Origin: CBDATG01 sp965200145
Lineage (GTDB): Bacteria > Chloroflexota > Dehalococcoidia > Lucifugimonadales > Lucifugimonadaceae
DNA: 64,000 nucleotides
Direction: 5' to 3'
Assembly: GCA_965200145.1 (NCBI GenBank)
Contig: CBDATG010000003.1
Location: forward strand, 846,979-910,978
Part shown: positions 19,111 to 28,500 of the stretch, in pieces
How positions within the stretch are numbered: position 1 is the first letter of the stretch
Layout: the number at the start of each line of letters is the position of its first letter
The notes under the pieces: generated by a model
The model's input: only the letters and a program-made list of their open reading frames with translations
Told to the model about the DNA's origin: nothing
Databases searched by the model: none
Made by a program: the position numbers and the translations under genes

Positions 19111-19610
19111 ATCTGGTTTCCATTGCGAAGTTCACGGGTAACAAGCATACCGTCAATCGCGCGAAATCTCGCAATGTTAACGAACACGATAGCCAATGCG
19201 TGTAAACTTCAAAGGCGCGCCACACCCGCGGAACCCAAGCCGATGTCCATCCCACGCAACGCAAGACCAGAGCGAAACGCTACCGCCACGGCAGGGCACC
19301 CAGCGGTGGCATCCACGCGCACGGTATCGCAGTTCGCAGAGCGCATTTCCGCACTAGAACATATGTTTACCCCCCCCCCCCCCCCCGTTTTTCATAAATT
19401 TGTTCGTGAAATAGCGGCACCGAGTCGGATCGCCGACTATTCCGGACCGCAATCGCTCGCGGCGGGGTTTGAGTTACCCGCATCCACGGCTCCACACACA
19501 CATCGCGACTTCGTCCCTGCGCTGTCGATGCGCGTGAACAGAACCTCATACTCCGCGGGAAACGGCGGATTGCACGATGCTGATACCTACAAGAGAGGCG
19601 GTTTCTGATC
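19111..19610. other. 500-base gap without a credible gene
   Basis: No frame here has a protein-like composition. An open frame across it reads through a C17 run as Pro and has no family features. The stretch should hold the promoter for the plus-strand gene at 19611, but I do not see a strong one. Confidence 0.5.
19370..19386. repeat. C17 homopolymer
   Basis: Seventeen consecutive C residues, by far the longest homopolymer in the window, followed by GTTTTTCATAAATTTG, an AT-rich stretch unlike its surroundings. It may be a slippage-prone contingency tract or a junction artefact of assembly. Confidence 0.9.
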
Positions 19611-20270
19611 ATGCACAGACGTGAAGGAGCGAAGTTCCCATGGGGTAAGGCTCTAGGTTGGTTGATTCCGATTGCCCTAGTCATCGTCGTGCCCATCGCT
19701 TGCTCAAATGCCGTTGACGAAGGCGAGAGCAGAAACCGCGCAATGAGCACGGTAATCGTGACTAGCGAATCTGCAATCCAAACCGAGGTCGCAACAAGAG
19801 TAGTGCCATTGATGGTGATTGACGGAACAGCCGTCGCCGTTGTACCCCCAACAGAATCGGCTAGTGATTGCAATGAAGACTTCGTAGGACTCGACTCAAG
19901 CGTTGAGGACGCGATAGCTAGAGGTTACGAGATTAATTTCGCCGTCATCGAGGAGTCCGCATCCCCAGAGGAATTCATCAGTAAACGACCTGACGCGCTT
20001 CGCGAAGTCGCCCAAGTCTGGAGGGATGTTGCGGTAAACAGAGGTGCTGAGCCAGCACGCCTGCTAGGTGTGATCGCCGATACTTGGGAGCAGGGCGCGG
20101 CAATCGACATAAATGACGCGGCGGCGCAGGTACGCAACTCGCGGTCCCTCGCGGATGCTTACAGCAACCTCGCCGACAAGTTTGAGGAATGCGAGTCGAC
20201 CAAGAGCTTCGCCTCAGTCCTGCGCGATGAGGCTCTGATACTGCGCCAACTGGCTAACGAAGCCAATTAG
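19611..20270 (+). CDS. Putative lipoprotein, CNEDFVGL family (first copy)
   Basis: 219 residues. An N-terminal hydrophobic segment ends in VVPIACSN, which could be a lipobox although VPIAC is preceded by an unusually long basic region (MHRREGAKFPWGK), so a membrane anchor is also possible. A Val/Thr linker leads to a helical domain starting ASDCNEDFVGLDSSVEDAI and ending NLADKFEECESTKSFA. The two cysteines frame the domain and may form a disulfide. I do not recognise the family. The next gene encodes the same domain. Confidence 0.65.
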   Translation: MHRREGAKFPWGKALGWLIPIALVIVVPIACSNAVDEGESRNRAMSTVIVTSESAIQTEVATRVVPLMVIDGTAVAVVPPTESASDCNEDFVGLDSSVEDAIARGYEINFAVIEESASPEEFISKRPDALREVAQVWRDVAVNRGAEPARLLGVIADTWEQGAAIDINDAAAQVRNSRSLADAYSNLADKFEECESTKSFASVLRDEALILRQLANEAN

Positions 20271-20307
20271 TCGCGACGACAGAAGCCGTGAGAAAGGTAG
20301 AACGACT

Positions 20308-20949
20308 ATGTGGAAGGTAGTAATTCTTGGAACGCTCGCCAGCATTCTGTTCGTGGGATGCCAGCCGTCAGAGCCACCGACTGCTACGATCGCCGCGGAC
20401 ACACCACAACCAGCTGCGACAGCGACCGCTACATCGACGGCTGTGCCTACACCCACGTCTACGCCAGTTCCAACCGCGACGCCGAGCCCGGAACCGACGC
20501 TTTCGCCAACTCCAGCTGGGAACGCAACAACCGAATGCAACGAGGATTTCGTGGGGCTTAGCGGTCCCGTCGAAGATGCTATCGACAAATCCGATGAACT
20601 GATACTGGGACTAACGTTTGTTCAGGCTGTTTCCTCGCCCGACCAAAAGAAGCAACTGTCTGACGCTGGTAGCGAGCTGGCCTCTATGTGGAACAACATC
20701 GCGCTAGATCTGGGGACACAGCCAAAGCAGGTGCTGGGGCGTGTCGCTGAGTCGTGGCGATCGCTCGCGAAGACCCCCTTAACCGAAGCCGAAGCGATGT
20801 CGGATGCTTACGCGTCAATCGCTGATGCATTGGAAGTACTGGCGGTTGAGTTCGAAAAGTGCGACGCGACTAGGGATTTCGCGAACGATGTACGGGCAAA
20901 AGCAGCCAGTTCGCAGATAATGGCAGACTTCGTTGGAAGGGGTCCGTAA
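20308..20949 (+). CDS. Lipoprotein, CNEDFVGL family (second copy)
   Basis: 213 residues. Clear lipoprotein signal (LASILFVGC) followed by a Thr/Pro-rich linker (about residues 25-70) of the type used to extend lipoproteins from the membrane. The folded part begins TECNEDFVGLSGPVEDAI and ends LAVEFEKCDATRDFANDV, matching the previous gene in both cysteine positions and spacing. Function unknown; both may be surface-displayed helical domains. The start ATG is preceded by AAAGG. Confidence 0.75.
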   Translation: MWKVVILGTLASILFVGCQPSEPPTATIAADTPQPAATATATSTAVPTPTSTPVPTATPSPEPTLSPTPAGNATTECNEDFVGLSGPVEDAIDKSDELILGLTFVQAVSSPDQKKQLSDAGSELASMWNNIALDLGTQPKQVLGRVAESWRSLAKTPLTEAEAMSDAYASIADALEVLAVEFEKCDATRDFANDVRAKAASSQIMADFVGRGP

Positions 20950-21094
20950 GTTGTACCTAGTCGCACATAGGCAACCGGGATTAATCGCGCGTCGAGCCGA
21001 CGCTAAGATGCGTCGGGCGAGACCAATCCGACTCTTGCGACAGGGTTGGATTGAATTAAGTGGTCGCCTATGCACTGGACAGAGGGTGCCCGAC

Positions 21095-21733
21095 ATGAAA
21101 ACGTATCTAACAGCCTGCCTAATCGCACTCATCGCCGCCGTCGCGTGCACCACTGAAGTGCCGGTGACGGTTGAGGTAGAAAAGCCAGTCACCCGAGTGG
21201 TACCGGAAACCGTGCAGGTAGAAGTAACCCGCGAAGTCGACGTGACACGGGAGGTTGAGGTGACTAGAGAAGTTGAAGTGACCCGGCAAGTGGAAGTCAC
21301 ACGGGAAGTTCAGGTCACCCGTCAGGTTTCCGTTACGCGAACCGTTGAGGTCAGTCGTCCGCCGATGCCCCGAAACCTTTGCGCCGACTATCCTCACATC
21401 CTCCTGCTCGGAGAACTCCAACGGGACTACTTCGTCTCCGTCGCTGATCAAGCTTTCAAGAGTCTCATCGAGGAACAACTTCAGGACGCTCGCAGTCACC
21501 AATACCAGATATGCGGATCACAAAGCCAAGCTTCGGCGACCAAGTACGAGATGCAGACCTGGGAAGGTTTGGGGATTTGCTCCGAAACCCTGACGGTCGC
21601 GCAATACGTGCTGAGCGGTCCGGTCGAGTACGAAGACTTGAGTTCCGCCGTTCAAGACACAGTCTGGAATCTTCTGGTTGGATATGACGACTACTGCGAC
21701 AACTCTTACCTTGAGTCGGTCGGGCTGGAGTAG
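21095..21733 (+). CDS. VTRE-repeat lipoprotein (first copy)
   Basis: 212 residues. Lipoprotein signal MKTYLTACLIALIAAVAC (C18), then about 55 residues of six-residue repeats of the form x-V-T-R-E/Q-V (eight VTR units and one VSR), then a compact Cys-containing domain (RNLCADYPHILLLGELQ, QYQICGSQ, GLGICSETL, YDDYCDN). The repeat alternates hydrophobic Val with charged or polar residues and is probably an extended beta stalk holding the domain off the membrane. Similar linkers are common in Chloroflexota solute-binding lipoproteins, but the C-terminal domain here is not one of those. The domain is unrecognised. Confidence 0.75.
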   Translation: MKTYLTACLIALIAAVACTTEVPVTVEVEKPVTRVVPETVQVEVTREVDVTREVEVTREVEVTRQVEVTREVQVTRQVSVTRTVEVSRPPMPRNLCADYPHILLLGELQRDYFVSVADQAFKSLIEEQLQDARSHQYQICGSQSQASATKYEMQTWEGLGICSETLTVAQYVLSGPVEYEDLSSAVQDTVWNLLVGYDDYCDNSYLESVGLE

Positions 21734-21815
21734 GGTTTCGGCCCGGCAGGTGCATACAACCCGATTCAACGTTGACCTGACCGCGTTTGACCACGCGTAA
21801 ACGACATCAGGCACC

Positions 21816-22547
21816 ATGAATACGTACTTGACAGCCAGCCTAATCGCACTCATCGCCGCCGTGGCGTGCACCACCGAAGTGCCGGTGACGGTTGAGGTTG
21901 AAAAGCCAGTCACCAGAGTGGTACCAGAAACCGTGCGGGTAGAAGTCACCCGCGAGGTTGATGTGACACGGGAGGTTGAGGTAACACGGCAGGTCAACGT
22001 CACCAGAGAAGTGCCAGTCACTCGTGTCGTCGTCGAGACGGTGCAAGTTCCGGTGACTCGCACAGTCCAGGTGGTGCGGGAGGTTGAGGTCACTCGGGAG
22101 GTGGTGATTACACGTGTAGAGCCGGCGGGTCCGGCGTCACTTACTCCGACCAAACCTCGGCAGTTATGCGCGGACTACCCCTTCATCATCGAACTGGGCG
22201 AGCTCCAATTAGATCTGTACGAAGCGCAAGCAACAGTGGCTGAGCGAGTAGGGTCTGATACCCGCGCGGTTGCCAAAGCTGCCGTTGATTGGTTCACCGA
22301 CCGCCTAGCGACAACGCGATTGAATCGATTCCAAGTGTGTGGTGTTCAACCAGAGCTATATGGATTCGAACACCGGGAAATGCAGACATTTGAAGGCAAC
22401 GCCGTCTGCTCGAACACGTTAGACCTAGTTCATGATGTTTATGCTCTCAATCCCGATTGGGACAACGCACCAGAAGATATCAGCGATGCCTGGTACGACA
22501 ATCTGGACGGCTATGTCAATTATTGCGACAACGACTTCCTAGAGTAG
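21816..22547 (+). CDS. VTRE-repeat lipoprotein (second copy)
   Basis: 243 residues, paralogue of the preceding gene. The first 45 residues are almost the same, down to ACTTEVPVTVEVEKPVTRVV, then the V-T-R repeat stretch has a different number and order of units. The C-terminal domain keeps the four-cysteine plan (QLCADYPFIIELGELQ, RFQVCGVQ, NAVCSNTL, YVNYCDN) while the rest has diverged. This pattern, conserved signal and stalk with diverged head, suggests duplication followed by repeat slippage. Function unknown. Confidence 0.75.
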   Translation: MNTYLTASLIALIAAVACTTEVPVTVEVEKPVTRVVPETVRVEVTREVDVTREVEVTRQVNVTREVPVTRVVVETVQVPVTRTVQVVREVEVTREVVITRVEPAGPASLTPTKPRQLCADYPFIIELGELQLDLYEAQATVAERVGSDTRAVAKAAVDWFTDRLATTRLNRFQVCGVQPELYGFEHREMQTFEGNAVCSNTLDLVHDVYALNPDWDNAPEDISDAWYDNLDGYVNYCDNDFLE

Positions 22548-22636
22548 CCATCGCCACAACCGATAACACGAAGCCACTTTTTCGCGTATAGTTGCATACG
22601 GAACATCACACCCGTCAGTAAGGAGCCATCACCACG

Positions 22637-23302
22637 TTGAGAATCATCATGCAACTCGTTGGGCTCGGCATCGGGCTCGCCTCTGCCGCCGGGACGGCCT
22701 ACACTGGTTACGAAACCGTGAACGCATCGCCCGCCGCTAACTTTGACCAGAGCTTGGGTCAGGTAGTGAATCAGGTCGACCGGATGGGGACGAGCCTTAG
22801 CGACGCGGGCACTTACGTGGAGGAAGAGATAACCGAGGTGGATGTGAAGTACATCACCGACATTGTCCCGCTGATCGACCAGTGGAAGCCGCGCTACAGC
22901 TCCGCCATCGCTGCGTACAACCGCTTCGCCGCCAGCATCGAGTCGGCGACTGATCTGGCTGATGCCTATTTCGATGCACAGTCTGAGCTGACTGAGCGTT
23001 ACAACAGCCCTGCAAGACGCGAGCAAGCCCGGGCACAAGACCAAGCGGAGTTCGAACGCTTCGTTGAGTGGCGTTACAGCGCAGATCAGAAGCTGCAATT
23101 GGCAACTGCGATAATGCGACGCATGGAAGACATGGACATCGACCTGGAGAAGTCGCGCCTATCGTCGGAGCTCTCAAGCGAGTTCTCACAGTTCTCAAGC
23201 ATTCCCGATGAGATTTTGCAGCTCAGCAGTGAACTTGCAGGATTCCAGATCGCATCCCGAAACGTCCGGGAGGCAATAGATGCGGAGTTCCTAGCACAAT
23301 GA
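22637..23302 (+). CDS. Membrane-anchored helical protein of unknown family
   Basis: 221 residues: an N-terminal Gly/Ala-rich hydrophobic helix (residues 4-22) and a long, charged, mostly alpha-helical body with heptad-like stretches (DKQLQ, EFERFVEWRYSADQKLQ, MEDMDIDLEKSRLSSELSS). The start is TTG with AAGGAG 11 bases upstream; ATG 22649 has no ribosome site. It overlaps the next gene by ATGA, indicating co-translation. No family recognised. Confidence 0.65.
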   Translation: MRIIMQLVGLGIGLASAAGTAYTGYETVNASPAANFDQSLGQVVNQVDRMGTSLSDAGTYVEEEITEVDVKYITDIVPLIDQWKPRYSSAIAAYNRFAASIESATDLADAYFDAQSELTERYNSPARREQARAQDQAEFERFVEWRYSADQKLQLATAIMRRMEDMDIDLEKSRLSSELSSEFSQFSSIPDEILQLSSELAGFQIASRNVREAIDAEFLAQ

Positions 23303-23850
23303 CAACCGTAGAAGCTCACTCACCTTCCAAAGCGGTCCAGACCGCCACATTCGCAGTCCGCCTGCTGACCTTCTTTTTGGCGTTGGGGATGTTCGGCGCG
23401 TTCCTACTGCCGTGGATCCAGCTGGACGGCCACGATGCACCGTCATCAGGTGCACAACTAGTCACCACCATTCTCTCGCCAGAGTTCGCATACCTGACAG
23501 CAGTGTCGCAGTACCAGGCGTGGATCGTCGTTGGCTGCCCGTTCGTAATCTTCGTAGCCATCGCCATCGTGGCGATGAAGAAGTATCAGCGCGAGCCGTC
23601 GCCGGTAGCAGAGTGCATCATATTGGCACTGGCAACGGTAGTGGCATCCGTCCCGGTGGCGTTGACCGCCCCGAACGCCGAAATGTTCTATCCCGGCCTG
23701 TTCGCTCTGGTGGCAATCGCAGCGATCCTGTTGGCGCAAGACCTGCTGGCATTCATACGAGACCGCGCCAAGCTGGAGCACCGTGCGCCGGGCATAGACA
23801 ACCTGCTAGGCGTAATCTCAGCCAGCGGCAAATACGAACACAACTGGTAA
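23299..23850 (+). CDS. Four-helix membrane protein of unknown family
   Basis: 183 residues with about four membrane helices (LLTFFLALGMFGAFLLPW, AWIVVGCPFVIFVAIAIVAM, ECIILALATVVASVPVAL and LFALVAIAAILLAQDLLAF). It overlaps the preceding gene by four bases. Its tail, GVISASGKYEHNW, is repeated in the fragment at 25251-25476, so the gene has been partly duplicated. It is followed directly by a GGATA hairpin repeat. Function unknown. Confidence 0.7.
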   Translation: MTTVEAHSPSKAVQTATFAVRLLTFFLALGMFGAFLLPWIQLDGHDAPSSGAQLVTTILSPEFAYLTAVSQYQAWIVVGCPFVIFVAIAIVAMKKYQREPSPVAECIILALATVVASVPVALTAPNAEMFYPGLFALVAIAAILLAQDLLAFIRDRAKLEHRAPGIDNLLGVISASGKYEHNW

Positions 23851-23856
23851 ACGGGA

Positions 23857-23940
23857 ACTCACACGGATAGGCAGGATAGGCCAGGATAGGGGTTGTTAAA
23901 CCCTGCGTATCCTGTATCATCCTGCATATCCGTGTTAGTT
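23857..23940. repeat. GGATA hairpin repeat, copy 1
   Basis: Imperfect inverted repeat: AACTCACACGGATA, CAGGATA units on the left, then TATCCTG, ATCCTG and ATATCCGTGTTAGTT on the right, with a TTGTTAAA centre. It begins seven bases after the stop of the four-helix protein and could fold into a long hairpin acting as terminator or 3' stabiliser. Confidence 0.8.
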
Positions 23941-24006
23941 TGTTGAGTAGGCGCGGGCACAGCGACGGTGGCGGTGCTGACCTACTTGGAGACAGGAGCG
24001 ATCAAA

Positions 24007-24402
24007 GTGTCGATCTACATCGCAGATTTCCTACGCGAGGCACACGAAAGGCGCGTGAATCGCAAGATCAGAGAGGCGGCCGAGGCCGCGGCTGCAGAGG
24101 CAACAGAGAAGAGTAATGCAGAATTCTGGAGGTGGTGGAACCGCCGGCAGAACTCTCTTGCAAGAGGCATAGAGTTCAATGAGGAACCGCCAATCCCCAA
24201 GGAGCCTGAACCCGAAGAGGAGCTAGATGAGGAAATAGATGTGTCCGAGCTAACGGAAAGGGAGCGCCGCATGTTTTTGGCTGGCTTGCGGCAGGGGATC
24301 CGCGACAGACGCGCCATGCAGTTCGAACGGAAACTGTTGGAGCAGGCGCGAAACGGCAACGGGCAGGGAACTCACAAGGATAAACAGGATAGGACAGGAT
24401 AG
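24007..24402 (+). CDS. Small charged helical protein of unknown family
   Basis: 131 residues from the GTG at 24007, chosen for the AGGAG eight bases upstream; an earlier GTG (23968) adds 13 residues. The sequence is highly charged, with an Ala/Glu helix (REAAEAAAAEATEKS), a Trp cluster (AEFWRWWNRRQNS) and an acidic proline segment (PIPKEPEPEEELDEE). The last ten residues, THKDKQDRTG, and the stop codon are encoded inside GGATA repeat copy 2, so the natural C-terminus was probably replaced when the repeat arrived. Confidence 0.55.
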   Translation: MSIYIADFLREAHERRVNRKIREAAEAAAAEATEKSNAEFWRWWNRRQNSLARGIEFNEEPPIPKEPEPEEELDEEIDVSELTERERRMFLAGLRQGIRDRRAMQFERKLLEQARNGNGQGTHKDKQDRTG

Positions 24403-24440
24403 GGTGGGATGTTAGTTTATCCTGCGTATCCCTGTTAATA
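24368..24440. repeat. GGATA hairpin repeat, copy 2
   Basis: ACTCACAAGGATAAACAGGATA on the left and TTTATCCTGCGTATCCCTG on the right. The left arm is translated as the C-terminal tail of the preceding gene, and the right arm ends 15 bases before the CAP-domain gene. Confidence 0.8.
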
Positions 24441-24454
24441 CACTGGTAGGTGAA

Positions 24455-25159
24455 ATGAAGCTGATAATCTTCTTGGCAATCGTAGCGGCCGTCGGCGGTG
24501 TAGGCTACTGGTACATCACCAACAACCCCGATGTCGTGGAGTCGGTTCGGGAGAGTCTCAGTCAGGACCCAACGGTAAGTTCGTCCGGTACCAGTAGCGA
24601 CCAAGCCAGCGGTTCCCAGTCCGAAACACGCGCGGCGACCGCGCCTGCCGCAGTTCCAACGGTGGCACCGAGCTCATCGCGCGACATAAGGTTCGTCTAT
24701 GACGGTCGCCATTCGGCCGGTGTATCTTCCCAATCGGTCGCACTGATGCGCGAGGATATGCTCGACATGATCAACGCGCAACGCAGTCGTGCAGGCGCGT
24801 CGCCAGTGACGCTGGGCAGCAACCGGTCAGCGCAGGCTCACGCAGAGTACATGCGCGACAACTGCATCGTGAGCCACACCGGTGCCGGAGGTAGCAGCAA
24901 GCGCGACCGATGGGTCAGCGCAGGAGGAAACGCAAACGTGACACTCGGCGAAAATGTAAACGGATACCGCGACTGCTCATTCACGATCCCCAGTTCCAGA
25001 ACGCTGTATCACTACGTTGACAAGCTCATGGATTCGCTAATGGACAGCTCCGGCCACCGCGAGATCTTGCTGACCAATTCCTACGACGAAGTCCACCTAG
25101 GCTTCGCAATCAGCCCGAACGGCATGTGGGTAACGCAGCTCTTCGCAAACCGGCGGTGA
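24455..25159 (+). CDS. Secreted or membrane-anchored CAP (SCP/PR1) domain protein
   Basis: 234 residues: an N-terminal hydrophobic helix (3-21), a Ser/Thr/Ala-rich linker (about 35-75), and a CAP domain from about residue 95. Family motifs are MLDMINAQRSRAGASP, QAHAEYMRDN, VSHTG, LGENV and SSGHREILLTNSYDEVHLGFA, including the cavity histidines and glutamate. Two cysteines (DNC, RDC) may pair. Bacterial CAP proteins are secreted and of uncertain activity. The gene lies between GGATA repeat copies 2 and 3. Confidence 0.82.
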   Translation: MKLIIFLAIVAAVGGVGYWYITNNPDVVESVRESLSQDPTVSSSGTSSDQASGSQSETRAATAPAAVPTVAPSSSRDIRFVYDGRHSAGVSSQSVALMREDMLDMINAQRSRAGASPVTLGSNRSAQAHAEYMRDNCIVSHTGAGGSSKRDRWVSAGGNANVTLGENVNGYRDCSFTIPSSRTLYHYVDKLMDSLMDSSGHREILLTNSYDEVHLGFAISPNGMWVTQLFANRR

Positions 25160-25160
25160 T

Positions 25161-25243
25161 CAACACGGATGTACAGGATAGAGCAGGATAGGGGTCTTAC
25201 TCCCTTATATCATCCTGTGTATCCTGCCCATCCCTGTTAATAC
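25161..25243. repeat. GGATA hairpin repeat, copy 3
   Basis: CAACACGGATGTACAGGATA and GCAGGATA on the left, ATCCTGTGTATCCTG and CCATCCCTGTTAATA on the right. Starts directly after the TGA of the CAP-domain gene. Confidence 0.8.
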
Positions 25244-25250
25244 CACCAGC

Positions 25251-25476
25251 CCTGACAGCTGTGTCGCAGTACCAGGCGTGGATCGTCGTTGGCTGCCCGT
25301 TCGTAATCTTCGTAGCGATCGCCGTCGTGGCAATGAAGAAGTATCAGCGCGAGCCGTCGCCGGTAGCAGAATGCATCATATTGGCACTGGCAGCGGTAGT
25401 GGCATCCGTCCCGGTGGCGTTGACCGCCCCGCTAGGCGTGATCTCAGCCAGCGGCAAATACGAACGCAACTGGTGA
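25251..25476 (+). pseudogene. Partial duplicate of the four-helix membrane protein gene
   Basis: Near-identical to 23493-23850 but missing 132 bases (44 codons, the segment equivalent to 23674-23805) and the first 65 codons. The deletion keeps the frame, so a 71-residue product from a GTG at 25261 ending GVISASGKYERNW is possible. It lies exactly between GGATA repeat copies 3 and 4, as its parent lies directly before copy 1, suggesting the repeat and gene tail were copied together. Confidence 0.75.
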
Positions 25477-25477
25477 A

Positions 25478-25547
25478 CGGGAACTAACAGGGATGTGCAG
25501 GATGCTACAGGATAATCCTGCGTATTCTGCGCATCCCTGTTAGTATG
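25478..25547. repeat. GGATA hairpin repeat, copy 4
   Basis: GAACTAACAGGGATGTGCAG and CAGGATA left, ATCCTGCGTATTCTG and GCATCCCTGTTAGTATG right. It lies at the converging ends of the duplicate fragment and the giant surface-protein gene, whose last codons (reading IRRIIL and the TAG stop) are made of this repeat. Confidence 0.8.
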
Positions 25548-28500
25548 AGCGCGCCTGTCAGCAACATCAGCAGTAGCGCGACGTAGCCTGGCGTCGTGGC
25601 GCCGGTGTCTGGGGTGTCTGCTGGGGTGGTTGGGGTTGTCTGGGTTGGGGCTGGGACTAGGCCTAGGCGGGCTACTGCTACTGTGGCTGGGAGCTGGGTC
25701 AGGGTGCCGCATACGGTCAGGTCGCCGGCGTTGGAGCGGATCTTTGTGCTGAGGATGCTCAGGTCGCCGGTGGACTTGCGCTGGACTACCACTACGTTGG
25801 AGAGGTCCGCGCGGAACTCCTGCGGGAACGGCAGGCATGCCGTGGCAGGCTCGTTCAGCGTGTAGGACGGTATGGGCGGCTCGCCGTTGTCTGCTATGGC
25901 GTTTATGTCGTAGTAGCTGCCTGCCAGCGACATGGTCGCGCCTGGGATCGGGTCCGGTGTCTCGATGTCTGATGTCGTTGCGCCTATGCCTACTACCGTG
26001 CGGTCCGGGATTGCGCCAGCGGGTGCGGTCACGGTGATGTCGTCGCCGGTGAAGGTGCCGCCCTTCGTCGGCGTGAAGACTGTGTATGTGCCGCCCTTGT
26101 CGTCCGTCATAGACGTCGGGATTGCGCCCGTCGGGTCTACAGGGTCGGGTCGCGGTGCTGGGACCGCCGGGATGCCTGAGACTCGTATCGTGAACGTCGC
26201 GGTGCACTGCGCGCGCTCTGCGTCGGTTATCTCTGCTGCGCCTTCGTGGTGGCTGGTGCATACGCCGTCGGGTTGCGCCTCGGCGGTTACGATGTATCTG
26301 CCTGGCGAGCTCGGGGCTGTGTATGTCACGCGGCGCTCATTGGCCGGGGCGGCGAAGGTTCCGCCGGCGCTGCCTGCGCTGCCGTCAGCTAGCTTGTCCT
26401 CCCAGCGGAACACCAGCTTGGAGCCGGGCTTGCTCGGGATGCTGTTGTCCAGCACCTCCTGGCCGTCGTAGATGTCCACTGTCAGCGCGATCGTGTCGCC
26501 GACGCGGACGCTCACCTCGCGCACTGTCGGGCGTATGGAGTGCACCTCCGCTATGCGTAGTCTTGCGCTGCCGGCGGAGCTGGCTACCGGGCTGGGGCCG
26601 GCGCCGGTCTGCATCCGCAGCTCGAAGTCGTGCGAGATGCCGGACTCCAGGCCGGTCACCCACTTGCGCTGGGTGGAGCCTCGGTCGCCCTCGTGGTCGA
26701 CGCGGACCCAGTCCGACCATGTCGCAGTGCCGGTCGGCTTTGTGCGGTACTCGTAGTAGTCCGGCGTGTACAGCGCCGGGCTGGACCACTGCAGCAGTAT
26801 CACGCCGGACGACTCTGAAGCCTCGAAGTCCTCGGCCGCCACCAGCGGTGCCGCTTGCGCCTCTGCCGTCAGCGGCAGCGTGAAGCCGGTCGCCATGCCG
26901 GTGTAGGCGCGTACCTGGATCTCGTACTCGACGCCTGGGATCAGGTCTGGTATCAAATACTGGGTGGCACCCGCCTGCGGCGTCACCTTGAACCATCTTG
27001 ACCACTGGCCAGGGTTGACGGTGCGGTGTCTGTATATGAACGGGTCTGTGCCGCCGGGCAGCTCGATGGCGATGCGGCCTGGGATTGCCGCCGCGTCCAC
27101 GGCGTATGCGGCATGTATGGCTGGCACGTTGGGCCGCTGGTCCATGAAGGTCGCGCCGCGTGCTGATGCAGATTGCGATGCCGCGTTTGACCTGCCGACA
27201 TTCGTTATCGCGGCGCGCACCTCGACGGTGTATGCCGCGCCCTCGTCCAGCAGGGTGATCGTCGTGCTGGTCATCGTAGCGGCTACGCTGGTCCAGCCCT
27301 CCGCCGCCGGCCACGGGTCGGCGGATAGCGAGGATAGCCTGTATCGGTACTCGTAGCTGGTGGCGCCGGTTACCGCCATCCATGAGATGTCGATCTCGCC
27401 TGGGAATACTCCCGTTGTGGCGGTGAAGGAAGCCGGCGTTGGTACAGGTGTCGGTGTGCCGATGGTAGATACGGCCGCGGATGCGCCTACGGTCTGCATC
27501 ACCGCACGCACCTCGAATGTGCGCGACATGCCGGCAAGCAGCCCTGTGTAGGTGTACGGGCTCGCCGTGGCCGATGTCCAGGACGACCATGCGCCGGTCG
27601 TCCCTAGTCTGTGTCGCAGCTCGTAGCGCAGGATGGTTACGCCGGCAGGTGCGGTCCAGCTGAGGTTCACCTCGCCGGGGTTGCCGCCGCCGCTGGCGCT
27701 GAATGCGGTTGGCGGTGGGACTGGCCTGGCAGTCTGCGTTCCGCGTTGCGGCAGGCTGTAGCCTATGGCACTCGAGGCGTAGACGCGGAACTGCACGTGG
27801 TAGCTCACGCCCGCTTGCAGGCCGCTGATCGTGACCGTGGTTTCGTCGTCCTGCGACGTTCCCAGGTCATTGCCGTCCAGCACCTCGGCCCAGGAGCCGG
27901 TGCCAGTCGACGGGTATGTAGACGCGGTCTCCAGCTTGTAGCGGTACTCGTAGTGCTCAACCGGCGCATTCATCGCCGGCGCAGTCCAGTCTATCTTGAT
28001 GTCGCCCGGGTTCGGCCCGTGGCCGAACGTCAGCGTGGCAGGCCCGGGAGTAGTCTGCGCTTGCGCGCGCACTGCTGTGGTCGGTTGCGACTCGCCGATG
28101 CCTGTTACCAGCGCCCTGACCTGCACGTTGTACCACTCGCCACCGCTCAGGTTCTGTATCGTCTGCGATGTCGCAGCCGTTGTCGTCGCCCAGGAACCCG
28201 TGCCGGTCTGCGGGTATGACCCCACAGACTCGAGCTTGTAGCGGTACTGGTAGCTCGTCGCACCGACCACCGCCGTCCAAGTGACGTCTATCTCGCCCGC
28301 GCCTGAGCCCGTGGTGGCGTCCAACCCGGTCGGGACCGGCACGCTGGACGCGGCGGCGGACGCCGTTGCGGCGTCGGACGCGCCTATGGCGGTGGACATG
28401 AAGAGTCGCAGCTGGATGCTGTACCGCTGATCCGCGCTGAGCCCGGTGATCGTGAACTTCTGCTCGTTGTGTGCATCCGTGTCTGCATCGCCGCCGGTGC

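Noticed and set aside
19063..19608. Open frame of 181 codons across the C17 tract
   Set aside because: It reads the homopolymer as Pro, overlaps the desulfhydrase gene on the other strand, lacks a ribosome site and has no protein-like composition.
25505..25640. Canonical LPXTG sorting signal
   Set aside because: The motif is PDTG rather than LPxTG and its basic tail is encoded by a repeat, so only a membrane anchor is claimed.
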